A stretch of 64,000 nucleotides of DNA from Candidatus Cloacimonas sp. (GCA_035403355.1 DAONFA010000008.1:1-64000); one strand, 5' to 3'; shown: positions 1 through 10,227, counted from the first letter of the stretch. The notes: generated from the sequence alone by a model not told the origin. Translations and numbers: made by a program.

Positions 1-12
1 AAAGCTGTGAGC

Positions 13-748
13 GTTTTGACTCTAAACCGATTCTTCTGTGGTTGCAACGAGATGCAGAGGTAACAGGAAATTTATCTTTTGTCCGAAACTGTCAAAGCTG
101 TGAGCGTTTTGACTCTAAACCGATTCTTCTGTGGTTTGCAACGAAATGCAGAGGTAACAGGAAATTTATCTTTTGTCCGAAACTGTCAAAGCTGAAGCTC
201 GGTTTAGAGTTAAAACAAAAATTCGCCCCGAAACCACCATTTCTAAACAATTCCAACCCAACTCTGGAAATGTGAAAATGGACATTCTTTCACAATTGTG
301 GAATTTGAGGGGTTGGTGTAATGCGGTTGCCTGTGTGCAGGATTCTTGTTTTAACTCACAATTTTGAAATGAGGAAACCAGTAAAAGTGCGGTTGCCATT
401 GTTTGCAATTTGTGAGTTGTGGTTTCAGTGATGGCTGTGGCAAAATTGTAAGTCAAAACAAGCTGTTTGTTTTGACTCTAAACCGATTCTTCTGTGGTTT
501 GCAAAGAGATGCAGAGGTAACAGGAAATTTATCTTTTGTCCGAAACTGTCAAAGCTGTGAGCGTTTTGACTCTAAACCGATTCTTCTGTGGTTTGCAACG
601 AGATGCAGAGGTAACAGGAAATTTATCTTTTGTCCGATACTGTCAAAGCTGGGGAGTTTTGACTCTAAACCGATCCTGTTGTGGTTTGCAACGAGATGCA
701 GAGGTAACAGGAAATTTATCTTTTGTCCGAAACTGTCAAAGCTGAAGC
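13..748. repeat. ~93-bp direct repeat unit, five copies
   Basis: Five copies of a roughly 90-94 base unit begin at 13, 106, 469, 563 and 656. Each opens with GTTTTGACTCTAAACCGAT and ends with GTCCGAAACTGTCAAAGCTG, with point differences (the first copy lacks one T). Copies 1-2 and 3-5 are tandem; a 270-bp spacer separates the two groups. The last copy of each group is followed by an inverted version of the opening motif (199-216 and 749-766), giving about 111-bp segments bounded by 18-bp inverted repeats. Open frames here are repeat-derived, have no ribosome binding site and recur identically in both groups, so I regard the region as non-coding. Confidence 0.9.
146..472. repeat. 327-bp identical direct repeat, copy 1
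   Basis: Positions 146-472 are identical by eye to 696-1022 (offset 550). The block contains an imperfect 21-bp inverted pair (345-365 with 442-462) enclosing two copies of a TGCGGTTGCC motif, so its transcript could fold. No protein or known RNA is recognised. Confidence 0.9.
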
Positions 749-1022
749 TCGGTTTAGAGTTAAAACAAAAATTCGCCCCGAAACCACCATTTCTAAACAA
801 TTCCAACCCAACTCTGGAAATGTGAAAATGGACATTCTTTCACAATTGTGGAATTTGAGGGGTTGGTGTAATGCGGTTGCCTGTGTGCAGGATTCTTGTT
901 TTAACTCACAATTTTGAAATGAGGAAACCAGTAAAAGTGCGGTTGCCATTGTTTGCAATTTGTGAGTTGTGGTTTCAGTGATGGCTGTGGCAAAATTGTA
1001 AGTCAAAACAAGCTGTTTGTTT
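696..1022. repeat. 327-bp identical direct repeat, copy 2
   Basis: Second copy of the block at 146-472. It diverges abruptly at 1023, where an inverted form of the repeat-opening motif (GTTTAGAGTTAAAAC) follows, then a degenerate copy (about 1034-1083) of the sequence at 217-264. Perfect identity over 327 bases implies a recent duplication or ongoing homogenisation. Confidence 0.9.
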
Positions 1023-1159
1023 AGAGTTAAAACAAAAATTCAACCTCGAAACAACAATTTCTGAACAATTCCAACCCAACTCTGTTCTTGTTTTGACACA
1101 GCAACTTATCCTACCCCGCTATAAAAACCAAAAGAAACAGAACCAATGCTAAATAAAGC

Positions 1160-1188
1160 TTGACTGTTTAGCTTTCTTTTGCTTTAAT
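1160..1188 (+). promoter_or_regulatory. sigma70-type promoter of the patatin gene
   Basis: TTGACT at 1160-1165 and TTTAAT at 1183-1188 are separated by 17 bases. The expected transcript starts near 1195, giving a leader of about 19 bases before the ATG at 1214. Confidence 0.55.
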
Positions 1189-1213
1189 GACAAAAACAAA
1201 GGATAGATAAAAA

Positions 1214-2110
1214 ATGAAAGAAAAAGCAACTCTTATTTTAGGTGGTGGTTCTGCCTTAGGATTAGCCCATATCGGAGTTTTAAGTGTGATAGAAGAGAAC
1301 TTTGAAATTACCGGTATAATTGGAAGCAGTATGGGCAGTATTATTGGTGGATTATATTCTTTTGGATTCAGTTCTGCTCAGATCTATGAAATAGCAACCA
1401 AGATAAAATATACTAAGGCATTTTCTCCTCTCAGTTTAGATAGAACTATCAGTGGCATTTTTGATGGGCGTTTATTGCGGAATTTCTTTCTAAATTTGAC
1501 CGAAGGCAAAACAATTGAAGAAAGCAGAATTCCTTTTATTGCCTGTGCTTATGATTTAATAAGTAAGAGCACGATTCTTATTAACAAAGGACTGTATGCT
1601 GATGCGTTGAGAGCTTCAACTTCGTTGCCGGTTCTTTTTGCTCCCTATAAATTTAAACAATATCTATTTATTGATGGAGGTGTGGAGCATCCTTTGCCTT
1701 TGGCTTTTTCCTCTGTGCTTTCGGAAGATAAAGTAATTGCCGTTAATGTTTTGCCGGAAGCATCAAAAAATGCAAGTTTTATTAATTTGGAGAGAACAGA
1801 CCCGGGCAAAAGAAAGCATTTGGGCAGAACCGAAATAATTTTTAATGCGGTTTTGCAAAATCAGGCATATCTGGCAATCAGGGATATTGCTACATTCAGT
1901 CCTGATATTGTAATTGAGGCAGGAATGCCTGCTGGAAAGCCCTTTGCTTTTCACAAGGCAGCCGAATTTTATAAATACGGTCGTAAACAGGCATTGGAAA
2001 CCCTTGCTAACTACAACGAGCCAAGATTTATGGCTACCATCCGAAAACACTATCGTAATTTAATTCGTCATTTTCCGAATTTAAACATCCCCGTGAAAGA
2101 TAATACTTGA
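1214..2110 (+). CDS. Patatin-like phospholipase family protein (RssA/NTE type)
   Basis: A predicted lipid acyl hydrolase with the Ser-Asp dyad of the patatin family. The oxyanion-hole glycine stretch GGGSALGLAHIGVL lies at residues 10-23, the nucleophile elbow GSSMG (Ser39) follows, and the catalytic Asp is D154 in DGG. At 298 residues it matches short bacterial RssA/YchK-like members and has no signal peptide or membrane segment, so it is probably cytoplasmic. A good promoter precedes it (1160-1188) and an AAGGA-like site lies upstream of the ATG. The next gene starts 134 bases later, so it is probably transcribed alone. The physiological substrate cannot be told from sequence. Confidence 0.9.
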   Translation: MKEKATLILGGGSALGLAHIGVLSVIEENFEITGIIGSSMGSIIGGLYSFGFSSAQIYEIATKIKYTKAFSPLSLDRTISGIFDGRLLRNFFLNLTEGKTIEESRIPFIACAYDLISKSTILINKGLYADALRASTSLPVLFAPYKFKQYLFIDGGVEHPLPLAFSSVLSEDKVIAVNVLPEASKNASFINLERTDPGKRKHLGRTEIIFNAVLQNQAYLAIRDIATFSPDIVIEAGMPAGKPFAFHKAAEFYKYGRKQALETLANYNEPRFMATIRKHYRNLIRHFPNLNIPVKDNT

Positions 2111-2244
2111 CGGAAAAGTGCTGCTCTAAAATAATAGGATCGTAATAAATAAGACATGCAGGCAGTCCTCAGAACTGCACAATCAGAGAAGAAAAACATA
2201 GAGGCAAAAATCCCATATCTAAAATATCAGCGAGGAGTTCTGTT

Positions 2245-2982
2245 ATGAATGAAATCATCAAAATTCTTGCCAAAGTAGATGGCGGTAATGTATTGGATGC
2301 AGCTACCGGAAAAGGTGACTTTATTACAACTCTCAAACAACATTTAAAATCCTACACCCAAATTATTGGAGTTGATGCCTCGCAACGCTGTGTGGATTAT
2401 GCCCAGAAGATTTTTCCGGAAAATAATATAGAGATTTTCCGGATGAATTTGGAAGATTTGCAGTTTGAGGATAACTATTTTGATACGGTGTGTATCTCAG
2501 ATGCCTTACACCATATTCAAAATCGGGAAAAAGTGCTCGGAGAAATGGTAAGAGTGCTAAAACCTGATGGCTTAATGCTGATAACGGAAATGTATTGCGA
2601 TGGAGAACAATCCCCTGCTCAGGAAACCCATATTTTAATGCACCATTGGGTTGCCTCTGTAGATCGGCTGTTCGGTGCTTACCATCAAAAAACATTTACC
2701 CGTAAGGAATTACAGGAAATAGTGAAAAAGCTTCCCTTAAAAAAAGTGCAGATTACGGATTTCTATGTTCCGGTAGATGACCCCGGAAAAAATCGTTCTG
2801 CTTTGCTCCAAAACTGTCAGGATATCATAAAACGCCTGCAGACATTGGAGAATACGGAAGTATTAATTAAAGAAGGTCTGGAATTGATTGAACGCATTAA
2901 AAACATTGGTTATGCCAGCGCTTGCCGTTTGGCTGTAACCGGTTATAAAAAAGTGCAAAAGAATACTCTAACTAATAACTGA
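2245..2982 (+). CDS. Class I SAM-dependent methyltransferase (Methyltransf_11 type)
   Basis: A small-molecule-type methyltransferase of 245 residues. Motif I is VLDAATGKGDF (about residues 16-26), the acidic end of strand 2 is GVDAS, and the region after strand 4 reads SDALHHI, followed by VLKPDGLMLI, typical of the UbiE/COQ5-like superfamily. An AGCGAGGAG ribosome site stands before the ATG. It lies 15 bases upstream of rho and may share its transcript. The substrate is unknown. The C-terminal about 60 residues are charged and look helical. Confidence 0.8.
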   Translation: MNEIIKILAKVDGGNVLDAATGKGDFITTLKQHLKSYTQIIGVDASQRCVDYAQKIFPENNIEIFRMNLEDLQFEDNYFDTVCISDALHHIQNREKVLGEMVRVLKPDGLMLITEMYCDGEQSPAQETHILMHHWVASVDRLFGAYHQKTFTRKELQEIVKKLPLKKVQITDFYVPVDDPGKNRSALLQNCQDIIKRLQTLENTEVLIKEGLELIERIKNIGYASACRLAVTGYKKVQKNTLTNN

Positions 2983-2997
2983 CAAAGGAGATAACGA

Positions 2998-4257
2998 ATG
3001 CTGTTTGAAGAAGATCTGTTCAGCTTGAATCAACTTCAACTATCCCGCTTGGCAAAAAAAATCGGTTTGCCTGGCTATACTCAATATAAAGGAAACGAAC
3101 TAATTTTTAAAATGCTGGAATTTCAAGCGGCTCAGGAAGGGCTTGCTTTCGTATCCGGCTGTTTGGAAATTATGGACGATGGATTCGGTTTCCTGCGCTT
3201 TCCCCAAAATAACTATACTGCAGGACGCGATGATGTTTATGTTTCGTTAACGCAGATCCGGCGTTTTGGTCTTAAAACGGGAAATATGGTTAGCGGACCT
3301 GTTCGCAGCCCTAAAGAAGGAGAAAAATATTATGCTCTGCTCAGAGTGGAAGCGGTGAATAATTTGGCTCCCGATTGTATGTTGAATTTGCGTCCTTTTG
3401 ATGAATTAACTCCTTATTATCCAGTGGAACGCTTAAACCTGGAATTTAATAAGGATAACTACAGCACCCGGCTTATTAACCTTTTCACACCCATCGGCAA
3501 AGGTCAGCGCGGTTTGATTGTAGCAGCCCCCAGAACAGGAAAAACAACATTGCTGCAGGATACAGCCAATGCCATTCTAAGCAATCATCCTGAAGTTTAT
3601 TTAATCGTTTTGCTGGTTGATGAACGCCCCGAAGAAGTTACCGAAATGAAAAAAATCCTTAAACCCGGTAACAGAGAAGTAATCAGTTCCACCTTTGATG
3701 AATCCCCCAAAAATCATTCAGCAGTTAGTGAAATGGTGTTAGAAAAAGCCAAGCGAATGGTGGAATTAAATCAGGATGTTGTAATTGTTTTAGATAGCAT
3801 CACCCGGCTCGCAAGAGCTTATAATAACATAACCCCTTCCAGCGGAAAGGTCTTAAGCGGTGGAATTGATGCCAACGGACTAATCAAACCCAAAAAGTTC
3901 TTTGGTTCAGCTCGTAATACTGAAGAAGCAGGTAGCTTAACTATTATCGCTACCGCTTTAATTGATACCGGCAGTAAAATGGATCAGGTTATCTTTGAAG
4001 AATTCAAAGGCACAGGTAATATGGAATTGGTTTTAGACCGCTCCATCAGCGATATGAGATTATATCCTGCCATAGATTTAATCAAGAGCGGAACGCGGCG
4101 GGAAGAATTACTCCTTTCGCAAAATGAACTGAACCGGATGTATGTGCTGCGTAAATATTTAAAGACCATTTCCCCTATTCAGGGAATAGAAACCCTGCGT
4201 AAAAAAATGCAGGTAACCCAGACCAACGAAGAATTGCTTACTTCAATGAGTAATTGA
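2998..4257 (+). CDS. rho: Transcription termination factor Rho
   Basis: Hexameric RNA-dependent ATPase that terminates transcription. The N-terminal helical domain is followed by the OSCD-type RNA-binding cold-shock fold (GFGFLRF around residue 60). The RecA-like domain has Walker A APRTGKTT near residue 180, Walker [16 protein letters not shown], the Q-loop/R-loop region [14 protein letters not shown], and the C-terminal GTRREELL. At 419 residues it has the usual length, without an inserted N-terminal disordered region. A strong AAGGAG site precedes the ATG. The TGA stop overlaps the ATG of the next gene by one base, so the two are translationally coupled. Confidence 0.98.
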   Translation: MLFEEDLFSLNQLQLSRLAKKIGLPGYTQYKGNELIFKMLEFQAAQEGLAFVSGCLEIMDDGFGFLRFPQNNYTAGRDDVYVSLTQIRRFGLKTGNMVSGPVRSPKEGEKYYALLRVEAVNNLAPDCMLNLRPFDELTPYYPVERLNLEFNKDNYSTRLINLFTPIGKGQRGLIVAAPRTGKTTLLQDTANAILSNHPEVYLIVLLVDERPEEVTEMKKILKPGNREVISSTFDESPKNHSAVSEMVLEKAKRMVELNQDVVIVLDSITRLARAYNNITPSSGKVLSGGIDANGLIKPKKFFGSARNTEEAGSLTIIATALIDTGSKMDQVIFEEFKGTGNMELVLDRSISDMRLYPAIDLIKSGTRREELLLSQNELNRMYVLRKYLKTISPIQGIETLRKKMQVTQTNEELLTSMSN

Positions 4258-5429
4258 TGAACACTTGTCCCTCTGCCGTTAGGAAGCGCATTTTCCTTTT
4301 CTTTTTGTTAACAGCGCTTTGCGGTTTTGCCTTAAGTTCCGTGAGAAAAGAATTTCAGAATTTGGAAGAACTTTATAATACGGGAAAAATTGATGAACTG
4401 GCAGAAAGCATCGGCACTTTAAAACCCGCAAATGATGAAGAACGTGCCTGCATTGGATTTTATAATGCCTTGCTGAAAACAAAAACGGAAGAGGCAATTG
4501 CCTCCCACCAATTACTGATAGAGAAATTCCCCAAAAGTAGCTATACCCAGAAGTCCTTATTGGAGCTTGGCAAAATATACTGCTTAGAACGCAGGATTGA
4601 AGAAGCATCCTTATATTTAAGACGGATAACTTCTTCCGAATTGATGGAACGCTTTTATTGGCTTGCTTTATGTGCCTGGTGGCAGGATGATTATGCAACC
4701 GCTATCAATAACTGTGAAAATTATCTGCGGTTAGAACCTCGGGGAGAATTTGCCGAGAAAGCATATTATCTGATTGCAGATTGTTACCTGGCACAAAAAA
4801 AAGCATATAGCGCTGTAACTACTTTAAATAAATTGCAAAATGCCCGGCTACCGGAAATAGATGAACAGTATTTTTATTACCGTCTCGGTTATGCTTATGA
4901 ACAATCTGATAAACAGTTAGACGCAATTTCTACATATCGTAAAGGTTACGAACTGGATAGGTATTCTCAGGTTGCCGATCTGATTGAGGATCGTCTGTTA
5001 GAAATAAAAAGCCGTAAACCGAATGTAGATATCAGCTTCCTCTATCCCTATCCGAAATTGCAGATTGTTATAGCTCAAGAGAGTGCTCAGGATTCCTTAC
5101 TCCAGGTTCAAAAAATTGAACCAAAGTCCGCTTCTCCTGTATCAGTAAGCAAAATTGAAACGAAACAAGATACTCCGGTAAAACTGAAAGAAAAACCGAA
5201 AGACGGTTACTGGTTACAGGCAGGAAGGTTCTCTTTGGAAAACAATGCTAATCGTTTAGTAATCAACATTCGGCTGCTTAATATTCCGGCTGCCTACTAT
5301 GAAGAAATAAGCGGAGGGAAAAAAAGCTGGGTTGTCGTTTGCGGTTCTTTTCCTGATAGAACCCAAGCGGAAGAAGCAAAAGAACTGCTGGCAACCAATA
5401 ACATCAATTCTTTTATTACGGCATATTAA
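4257..5429 (+). CDS. Exported TPR-repeat protein with C-terminal SPOR domain
   Basis: A predicted periplasmic or envelope protein of 390 residues. The N-terminus has a basic start and one hydrophobic stretch (IFLFFLLTALCGFALS), a signal peptide or anchor. The middle contains several tetratricopeptide-like repeats similar to YbgF/BamD-type proteins. The last about 75 residues (YWLQAGRF..., WVVVCGSF...) form a SPOR domain, which in other bacteria binds denuded septal peptidoglycan. I take the ATG at 4257, which overlaps the rho stop, rather than the TTG one codon earlier. It lies between rho and mutS. A role in division or envelope maintenance is inference. Confidence 0.85.
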   Translation: MNTCPSAVRKRIFLFFLLTALCGFALSSVRKEFQNLEELYNTGKIDELAESIGTLKPANDEERACIGFYNALLKTKTEEAIASHQLLIEKFPKSSYTQKSLLELGKIYCLERRIEEASLYLRRITSSELMERFYWLALCAWWQDDYATAINNCENYLRLEPRGEFAEKAYYLIADCYLAQKKAYSAVTTLNKLQNARLPEIDEQYFYYRLGYAYEQSDKQLDAISTYRKGYELDRYSQVADLIEDRLLEIKSRKPNVDISFLYPYPKLQIVIAQESAQDSLLQVQKIEPKSASPVSVSKIETKQDTPVKLKEKPKDGYWLQAGRFSLENNANRLVINIRLLNIPAAYYEEISGGKKSWVVVCGSFPDRTQAEEAKELLATNNINSFITAY

Positions 5430-5432
5430 AAA

Positions 5433-8063
5433 GTGGAAGAGAACAAGCTAACTCCGATGCTGAAACAGTATTTTGCGGTGAAAGAAAAGCATCCTGACAA
5501 GCTTATTCTTTTTCGGATGGGCGATTTTTACGAAACCTTTTTTGAAGATGCCCACACCGCTGCTAAAATTCTGAATATTACTTTAACCACAAGAAATAAG
5601 AACGACGAAAATCCTGTTCCCCTTGCCGGTTTTCCCTATCATTCATTAACCACTTATTTGGATAAACTGATTAAAGCCGGGCTGAAAGTTGCAATTTGTG
5701 AACAAACAGAAGACCCTAAAAAGGCAACCGGTTTAGTAAAACGGGAAGTAACCGAAATCATTACCCCCGGAGCTGTTTTGGATCAATCCTTTCTGGAAAG
5801 TAGTAACAATGTTTTTTTAGCTTCCATTTACTATACCGATCCTCAGCGTAAGATAGGGTTGGCATTTTTGGATATTTCCACGGGGGATTTCTTTTTCACG
5901 GAATTGGATAAAGAAGAATTAGTAAACGAACTGCAAAGATTTCATAGTCCGGAACTGATTGTAGATAGTGCAGCTACCGAAGAATTCGTGAAAAGCTTAC
6001 CTATTGAGACCCTGCCTACGATATCTGTTTTTGACAGCTGGCAGTTTCAACCCCAAGAGGCAATTGCCACCCTTAAAAAACACTTCGGGGTAACTACTTT
6101 GGAACCTTACGGAGCGCATAATAGAACCTTGGGGGCTACGGCTGCAGGAGCTGCTTTGGCTTATGTGCAAGGGCTATACACTTCTCCCCTGAATCATATT
6201 TCTTCGCTACGATATTATTCACTTTCCCAATATATGCAGTTGGATGAAATCAGCAGAAGAAATCTGGAACTGGTTCGTTCTCTACGCTACGGCACAAAAT
6301 ACGGCAGTTTGCTTTCTGTTATAGACCAAACAATAACTCCCATGGGTTCGCGGCTGTTACAGCAATGGCTGTTGCATCCTCTTTTGGACATTAAGGATAT
6401 TACTTTTCGGCAGGACATCATCCAATCCTGCATAGATAAAAGCAGCCATTTAAAAGAACTGCGACTTATCCTAAAAGAAATTGGCGATATCACCCGTTTA
6501 GTAAGCCGTCTGGGCTCTTTAAGAATAAACCCGAGAGAACTGATTGCCCTGAAATCATATCTTTATTCTGCCCGCAATTTACAAAACAAGTTAAACACTT
6601 TTGAACATCCCCAATTTGCTGTCTGGAACCAGAATATGGGCAGTTTTTCTGATATCATTGAGCTCATTGAAAAGGCAATTAACGATAATCCACCAATTAA
6701 CATCACTGAGGGCGGAATTTTTGCCAAGAACTATAATGCCGAATTGGATGAACTGCTGGAACTAATCCACGACGGCAAAAGCTGGATTGCGCGTTTGGAA
6801 GATGACGAACGACGGAAAACCGGTATCAGTAATTTGAAAGTTGGCTATAATCGCGTTTTTGGTTATTATATAGAAGTGAGCTCTGCCAATAAAAACAAAG
6901 TGCCCGATTATTATATAGCCAAACAAACGCTCACCAATAGCGAACGCTATATTTCACCCCGATTGAAGGAATTTGAGGCAAAAGTTCTTTCTTCGGAAGA
7001 GAAGATTAAGAACCTGGAATATGAGCTCTTTAAAGACCTGCGTCAGCAATTGGCGGAGTCCTTACCCCGCTTTCAACAATTGAGCGAGGTTATTGCCGAA
7101 CTGGATGTGCTCTCTTCTTTGGCATTTCTTGCCTGGCAAAATCAATATTCCCGTCCTGTCTTTACAGAAAATAGAAACCTGCATATTACGGACGGTAGGC
7201 ATCCCGTTATTGAAAAACTGATAGAGAGCGATAAATTCATTCCGAACGATACTTATCTGGATTACCCGGAAACCAGCATTGCTATTATTACAGGACCCAA
7301 TATGGCAGGTAAATCAACCTATTTAAGGCAGGTGGGCTTACTGGTTATCTTAGCTCAGATGGGCAGTTTTGTTCCCGCAGCGCAAATGACCCTGCCTATT
7401 TTTGACCGTGTTTTTACCAGGGTTGGCGCTTCTGATAACTTAGCTCAGGGGCAAAGCACTTTTTTAGTGGAGATGATTGAAACAGCCAATATCTTGCACT
7501 CTGCCACAGCAAATTCTCTAATTTTGCTGGATGAAATAGGCAGGGGAACATCCACTTTTGATGGCTTATCTTTAGCATGGGCTATTATAGAATTTATTCA
7601 GAGGTATAAGCATTCGTTAACCCTTTTTGCCACCCATTATCATGAACTTACGGAGCTGGAAAATCTCTATCCCGATATTAAGAACTACAATGTAGCCGTA
7701 AAGCAATGGAACGAGGAAATGATTTTTATCCGTAAAATTGAGCGAGGTGGCTCTGATCAAAGCTATGGAATCCAGGTTGCCCGTTTGGCAGGAATTCCGG
7801 AAAAGGTTATCCGCCGAGCCAAAGAAATCTTAAGAAACCTGGAAGAGCATGAAATAAGCCCTCAGGGGCTTTCTGCAACCATCCGTAAGAAATTAGTGCG
7901 GGATGTGCCCCAAATTGATATTTTTGAGATTTTAGCCGATAAAGCCAGTGAAAACGACCCCGTGCTGAAGGAAATTAAAGATATTGAGCTGGATAAACTC
8001 TCCCCCATAGAGGCATGGCAATTTCTGCAACAAATTCAGAATAAACTTTTAGGAGAAAAATGA
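5433..8063 (+). CDS. mutS: DNA mismatch repair protein MutS
   Basis: Recognises mismatches and starts repair together with MutL (encoded at 24647-26539). The 876 residues carry the N-terminal mismatch-recognition domain with the Phe-x-Glu type motif in GDFYETFFEDA (about residues 30-40), connector and lever domains, and the ABC-type ATPase with Walker A GPNMAGKST (about residue 620), signature region SDNLAQGQSTFLVEM, Walker B LILLDEIGRGTST and the switch His in ATHYHELTEL. The start is GTG at 5433, three bases after the previous stop; it fits the family N-terminus (LTPMLKQY). The stop overlaps the next ATG by four bases. It is a full-length MutS1, not MutS2. Confidence 0.98.
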   Translation: MEENKLTPMLKQYFAVKEKHPDKLILFRMGDFYETFFEDAHTAAKILNITLTTRNKNDENPVPLAGFPYHSLTTYLDKLIKAGLKVAICEQTEDPKKATGLVKREVTEIITPGAVLDQSFLESSNNVFLASIYYTDPQRKIGLAFLDISTGDFFFTELDKEELVNELQRFHSPELIVDSAATEEFVKSLPIETLPTISVFDSWQFQPQEAIATLKKHFGVTTLEPYGAHNRTLGATAAGAALAYVQGLYTSPLNHISSLRYYSLSQYMQLDEISRRNLELVRSLRYGTKYGSLLSVIDQTITPMGSRLLQQWLLHPLLDIKDITFRQDIIQSCIDKSSHLKELRLILKEIGDITRLVSRLGSLRINPRELIALKSYLYSARNLQNKLNTFEHPQFAVWNQNMGSFSDIIELIEKAINDNPPINITEGGIFAKNYNAELDELLELIHDGKSWIARLEDDERRKTGISNLKVGYNRVFGYYIEVSSANKNKVPDYYIAKQTLTNSERYISPRLKEFEAKVLSSEEKIKNLEYELFKDLRQQLAESLPRFQQLSEVIAELDVLSSLAFLAWQNQYSRPVFTENRNLHITDGRHPVIEKLIESDKFIPNDTYLDYPETSIAIITGPNMAGKSTYLRQVGLLVILAQMGSFVPAAQMTLPIFDRVFTRVGASDNLAQGQSTFLVEMIETANILHSATANSLILLDEIGRGTSTFDGLSLAWAIIEFIQRYKHSLTLFATHYHELTELENLYPDIKNYNVAVKQWNEEMIFIRKIERGGSDQSYGIQVARLAGIPEKVIRRAKEILRNLEEHEISPQGLSATIRKKLVRDVPQIDIFEILADKASENDPVLKEIKDIELDKLSPIEAWQFLQQIQNKLLGEK

Positions 8064-9757
8064 ACAAGTTCTCTCTTTTAATACTAATTACCCTGGCAGC
8101 TACCCTTTTTCTTGCTTCCTGCGCCAATAATATTCCTTCCGTAGCAGGAACCGTGAATGGAACGGATATTACTTTTGCGGAATTTTATGATGCCTACCGA
8201 GGTCATTATACTTTTTTTGGCTATCAGACGGGACGCGCTCCTTCCAAAGAAGAAAAACAAAAAATCCATAATGATACCTGGAAGGATATTACCAAAGCCA
8301 TAATTTTGAAGGACTATTATCAAAAGTATAATATCTCTGCCAGCGCTACAGAAGTTTTGGATACCCTCACCAATTCCATTCCCGAGCATATTATCAAGTC
8401 ACCGCTTTTTCAAACTGACGGCAAGTTTAACAAGAACCTTTATTTACAGGCATTGATGACCGACCAACCGGAAAATTTGGCTCCCTTAAGAAAGCACTAT
8501 CAGGAAAATGTTATTCCCATTCTGAAATTGCAAAAGGTGCTGATTGAAGAAGAATTGCTCACTGCTAAAATCCGTAAACAGGCAGAGCAAATTATTGCCA
8601 GTAATGCGGATTTGGAACTCTATATTTTTGATTCCTCCCGGATAGATATTGCCCTAAGTGATGCAGAAATAAATGCCTGGTATCAGGCAAATTTGGATCA
8701 ATACCGTTTAAAGCAGTTTTATCGTTTGGGCTATTGTTCTGTTCCTATTATACCTGATAGTTTGGAACTTGCGGAAGCCAAAATAGCTGCTGAGACAGTT
8801 CAGAATAAGCTTAACGATGGTTTTCCGATTAAGGAGATTATAGCAGACCTCAAGAATACAAATGTAATCGTCAGCTATGTTGATAACGGTTATCAAAAGA
8901 CCGATGAACTGCCTGCGGAGATTAAAGATGCTATCTCAGGACTGGAAAATGGAAAATGCAGTGAACCCCTACCTTATACCAAGGGCTATATTATCTATCA
9001 AAAAATGCAGGCAACAAAAACCCTAACTCTATATAACACTATCTTTGTGCAGGCATTACCTAAAACTGCTACTTTAACTGCTCCCGAAACCTTAGCCCGC
9101 CAAATTATGAAACTGGCTTTAAATATCGGGCTGCAGCAGGCAGCTAAAGAATTTGACCTTCCATACATCCTGACCAATGCTATGAGCCCGGATTCTTTAA
9201 TTGTTCCTGCCAATGATCTTAAGGGTAAACTATTCAAATATCTGGATAGTGCAAGTAGCGGAGATATTATGGAGCCAATATATTCAGCAGAGCTTTCTGC
9301 ATGGCTAATTTTTGAAGTAGTGGAAAAACAAGATAAGAATTATCTTCCCTTAGAAGAAGTAAAACCGCAAATTGGGCAAAGATTAAGTAACGAACGCCGA
9401 AAAGACCAAAATCAACAGCTCGTCCAGCACTGGCTTGCCAATCCTGAAATTCTGGCAAAATACCAATTTGTAAAGCTGGAAAAAGTTACCATAGATTCCC
9501 TGTGGGAAGGTAAGCCCCTCACCAATATTTACTATCAGGCAGTAAAGGCACATCAGGAAAAAACCGAGCCCCCGCAAATAAAAGAAGGAGAGCTTATAAT
9601 CGTTCCCAAAGTAACTGCTTTTCGTCCAGTAAAATCTAAAATCAGCCCGGAACGGATTAAAGCCATTTACGCTCAAACTTTGCCCGAGAACTGGTTTGAT
9701 GCCTGGATGGAAAAACAGGTGAAAAAAGCAAAGGTTGTAATCAATACTAAACCATGA
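8060..9757 (+). CDS. SurA/PpiD-like peptidyl-prolyl isomerase lipoprotein
   Basis: A predicted periplasm-facing folding factor. A lipoprotein signal (LFLASC, cleavage before Cys at residue 21) is followed by a SurA_N-like helical region (VNGTDITFAEFYDAYRG, then the long helices to about 180). A parvulin-like segment follows around residues 190-330, poorly conserved, with further repeats of the same kind to the C-terminus. It may act as a chaperone for outer-membrane or secreted proteins; isomerase activity is not certain, because the parvulin core motifs are weak. ATGA overlaps join it to mutS upstream and tadA downstream. Confidence 0.75.
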   Translation: MNKFSLLILITLAATLFLASCANNIPSVAGTVNGTDITFAEFYDAYRGHYTFFGYQTGRAPSKEEKQKIHNDTWKDITKAIILKDYYQKYNISASATEVLDTLTNSIPEHIIKSPLFQTDGKFNKNLYLQALMTDQPENLAPLRKHYQENVIPILKLQKVLIEEELLTAKIRKQAEQIIASNADLELYIFDSSRIDIALSDAEINAWYQANLDQYRLKQFYRLGYCSVPIIPDSLELAEAKIAAETVQNKLNDGFPIKEIIADLKNTNVIVSYVDNGYQKTDELPAEIKDAISGLENGKCSEPLPYTKGYIIYQKMQATKTLTLYNTIFVQALPKTATLTAPETLARQIMKLALNIGLQQAAKEFDLPYILTNAMSPDSLIVPANDLKGKLFKYLDSASSGDIMEPIYSAELSAWLIFEVVEKQDKNYLPLEEVKPQIGQRLSNERRKDQNQQLVQHWLANPEILAKYQFVKLEKVTIDSLWEGKPLTNIYYQAVKAHQEKTEPPQIKEGELIIVPKVTAFRPVKSKISPERIKAIYAQTLPENWFDAWMEKQVKKAKVVINTKP

Positions 9758-10221
9758 TTTGCCTTTCTTCCCAAAATCATTATCTTTTTATGCAGGAAGC
9801 AATATCTGAAGCCCAAAAAGCTTTTGCCGAAGATGAAATTCCCGTGGGTGCAGTGCTTGTAAAAAATAACCGGATAATACTAAGGGAACATAATCGTAGT
9901 CGGCAATTAGCCAATCCCTTAGCCCATTGTGAAAAAATCATTATTGACAAAATTCTGATGTCTGAAGTGGGGTTTTTATATGATTATACGCTGTATGTAA
10001 CCTTAGAGCCCTGTTTGATGTGTGCGGGAATGATTATTTTAAGTAAAATTGGAACAGTTGTTTATGGAGCCAAAGATCCCAAAACCGGAGTTGTTGGCTC
10101 TATCTATAATGTGCTGAATGATAAAAGCTTCAATCATCATCCTGTAGTTATCGGCGGAGTTCTGGAAAATGAATGTTCCTGCTTGCTGGAGGAATTTTTT
10201 CGCCGTAAAAGAAAATCATAA
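9754..10221 (+). CDS. tadA: tRNA-specific adenosine deaminase (TadA)
   Basis: Zinc-dependent deaminase that converts the wobble A34 of tRNA-Arg(ACG) to inosine. The zinc and catalytic residues are visible: His58 and Glu60 in AHCE, and Cys87/Cys90 in PCLMC. The C-terminal signature YGAKDPKTGVVGS(I)YN is characteristic of TadA rather than cytosine or guanine deaminases. The residue between His and Glu is Cys, where Ala or Val is usual. It has 155 residues, starts at an ATG overlapping the previous stop, and is followed six bases later by tRNA-Ser. Confidence 0.92.
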   Translation: MICLSSQNHYLFMQEAISEAQKAFAEDEIPVGAVLVKNNRIILREHNRSRQLANPLAHCEKIIIDKILMSEVGFLYDYTLYVTLEPCLMCAGMIILSKIGTVVYGAKDPKTGVVGSIYNVLNDKSFNHHPVVIGGVLENECSCLLEEFFRRKRKS

Positions 10222-10227
10222 TTACAA

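Noticed and set aside
42..1006. Open frames of 60-140 codons on both strands in the repeat complex
   Set aside because: They are copies of the repeats themselves, recur identically, have no ribosome sites and no family resemblance.
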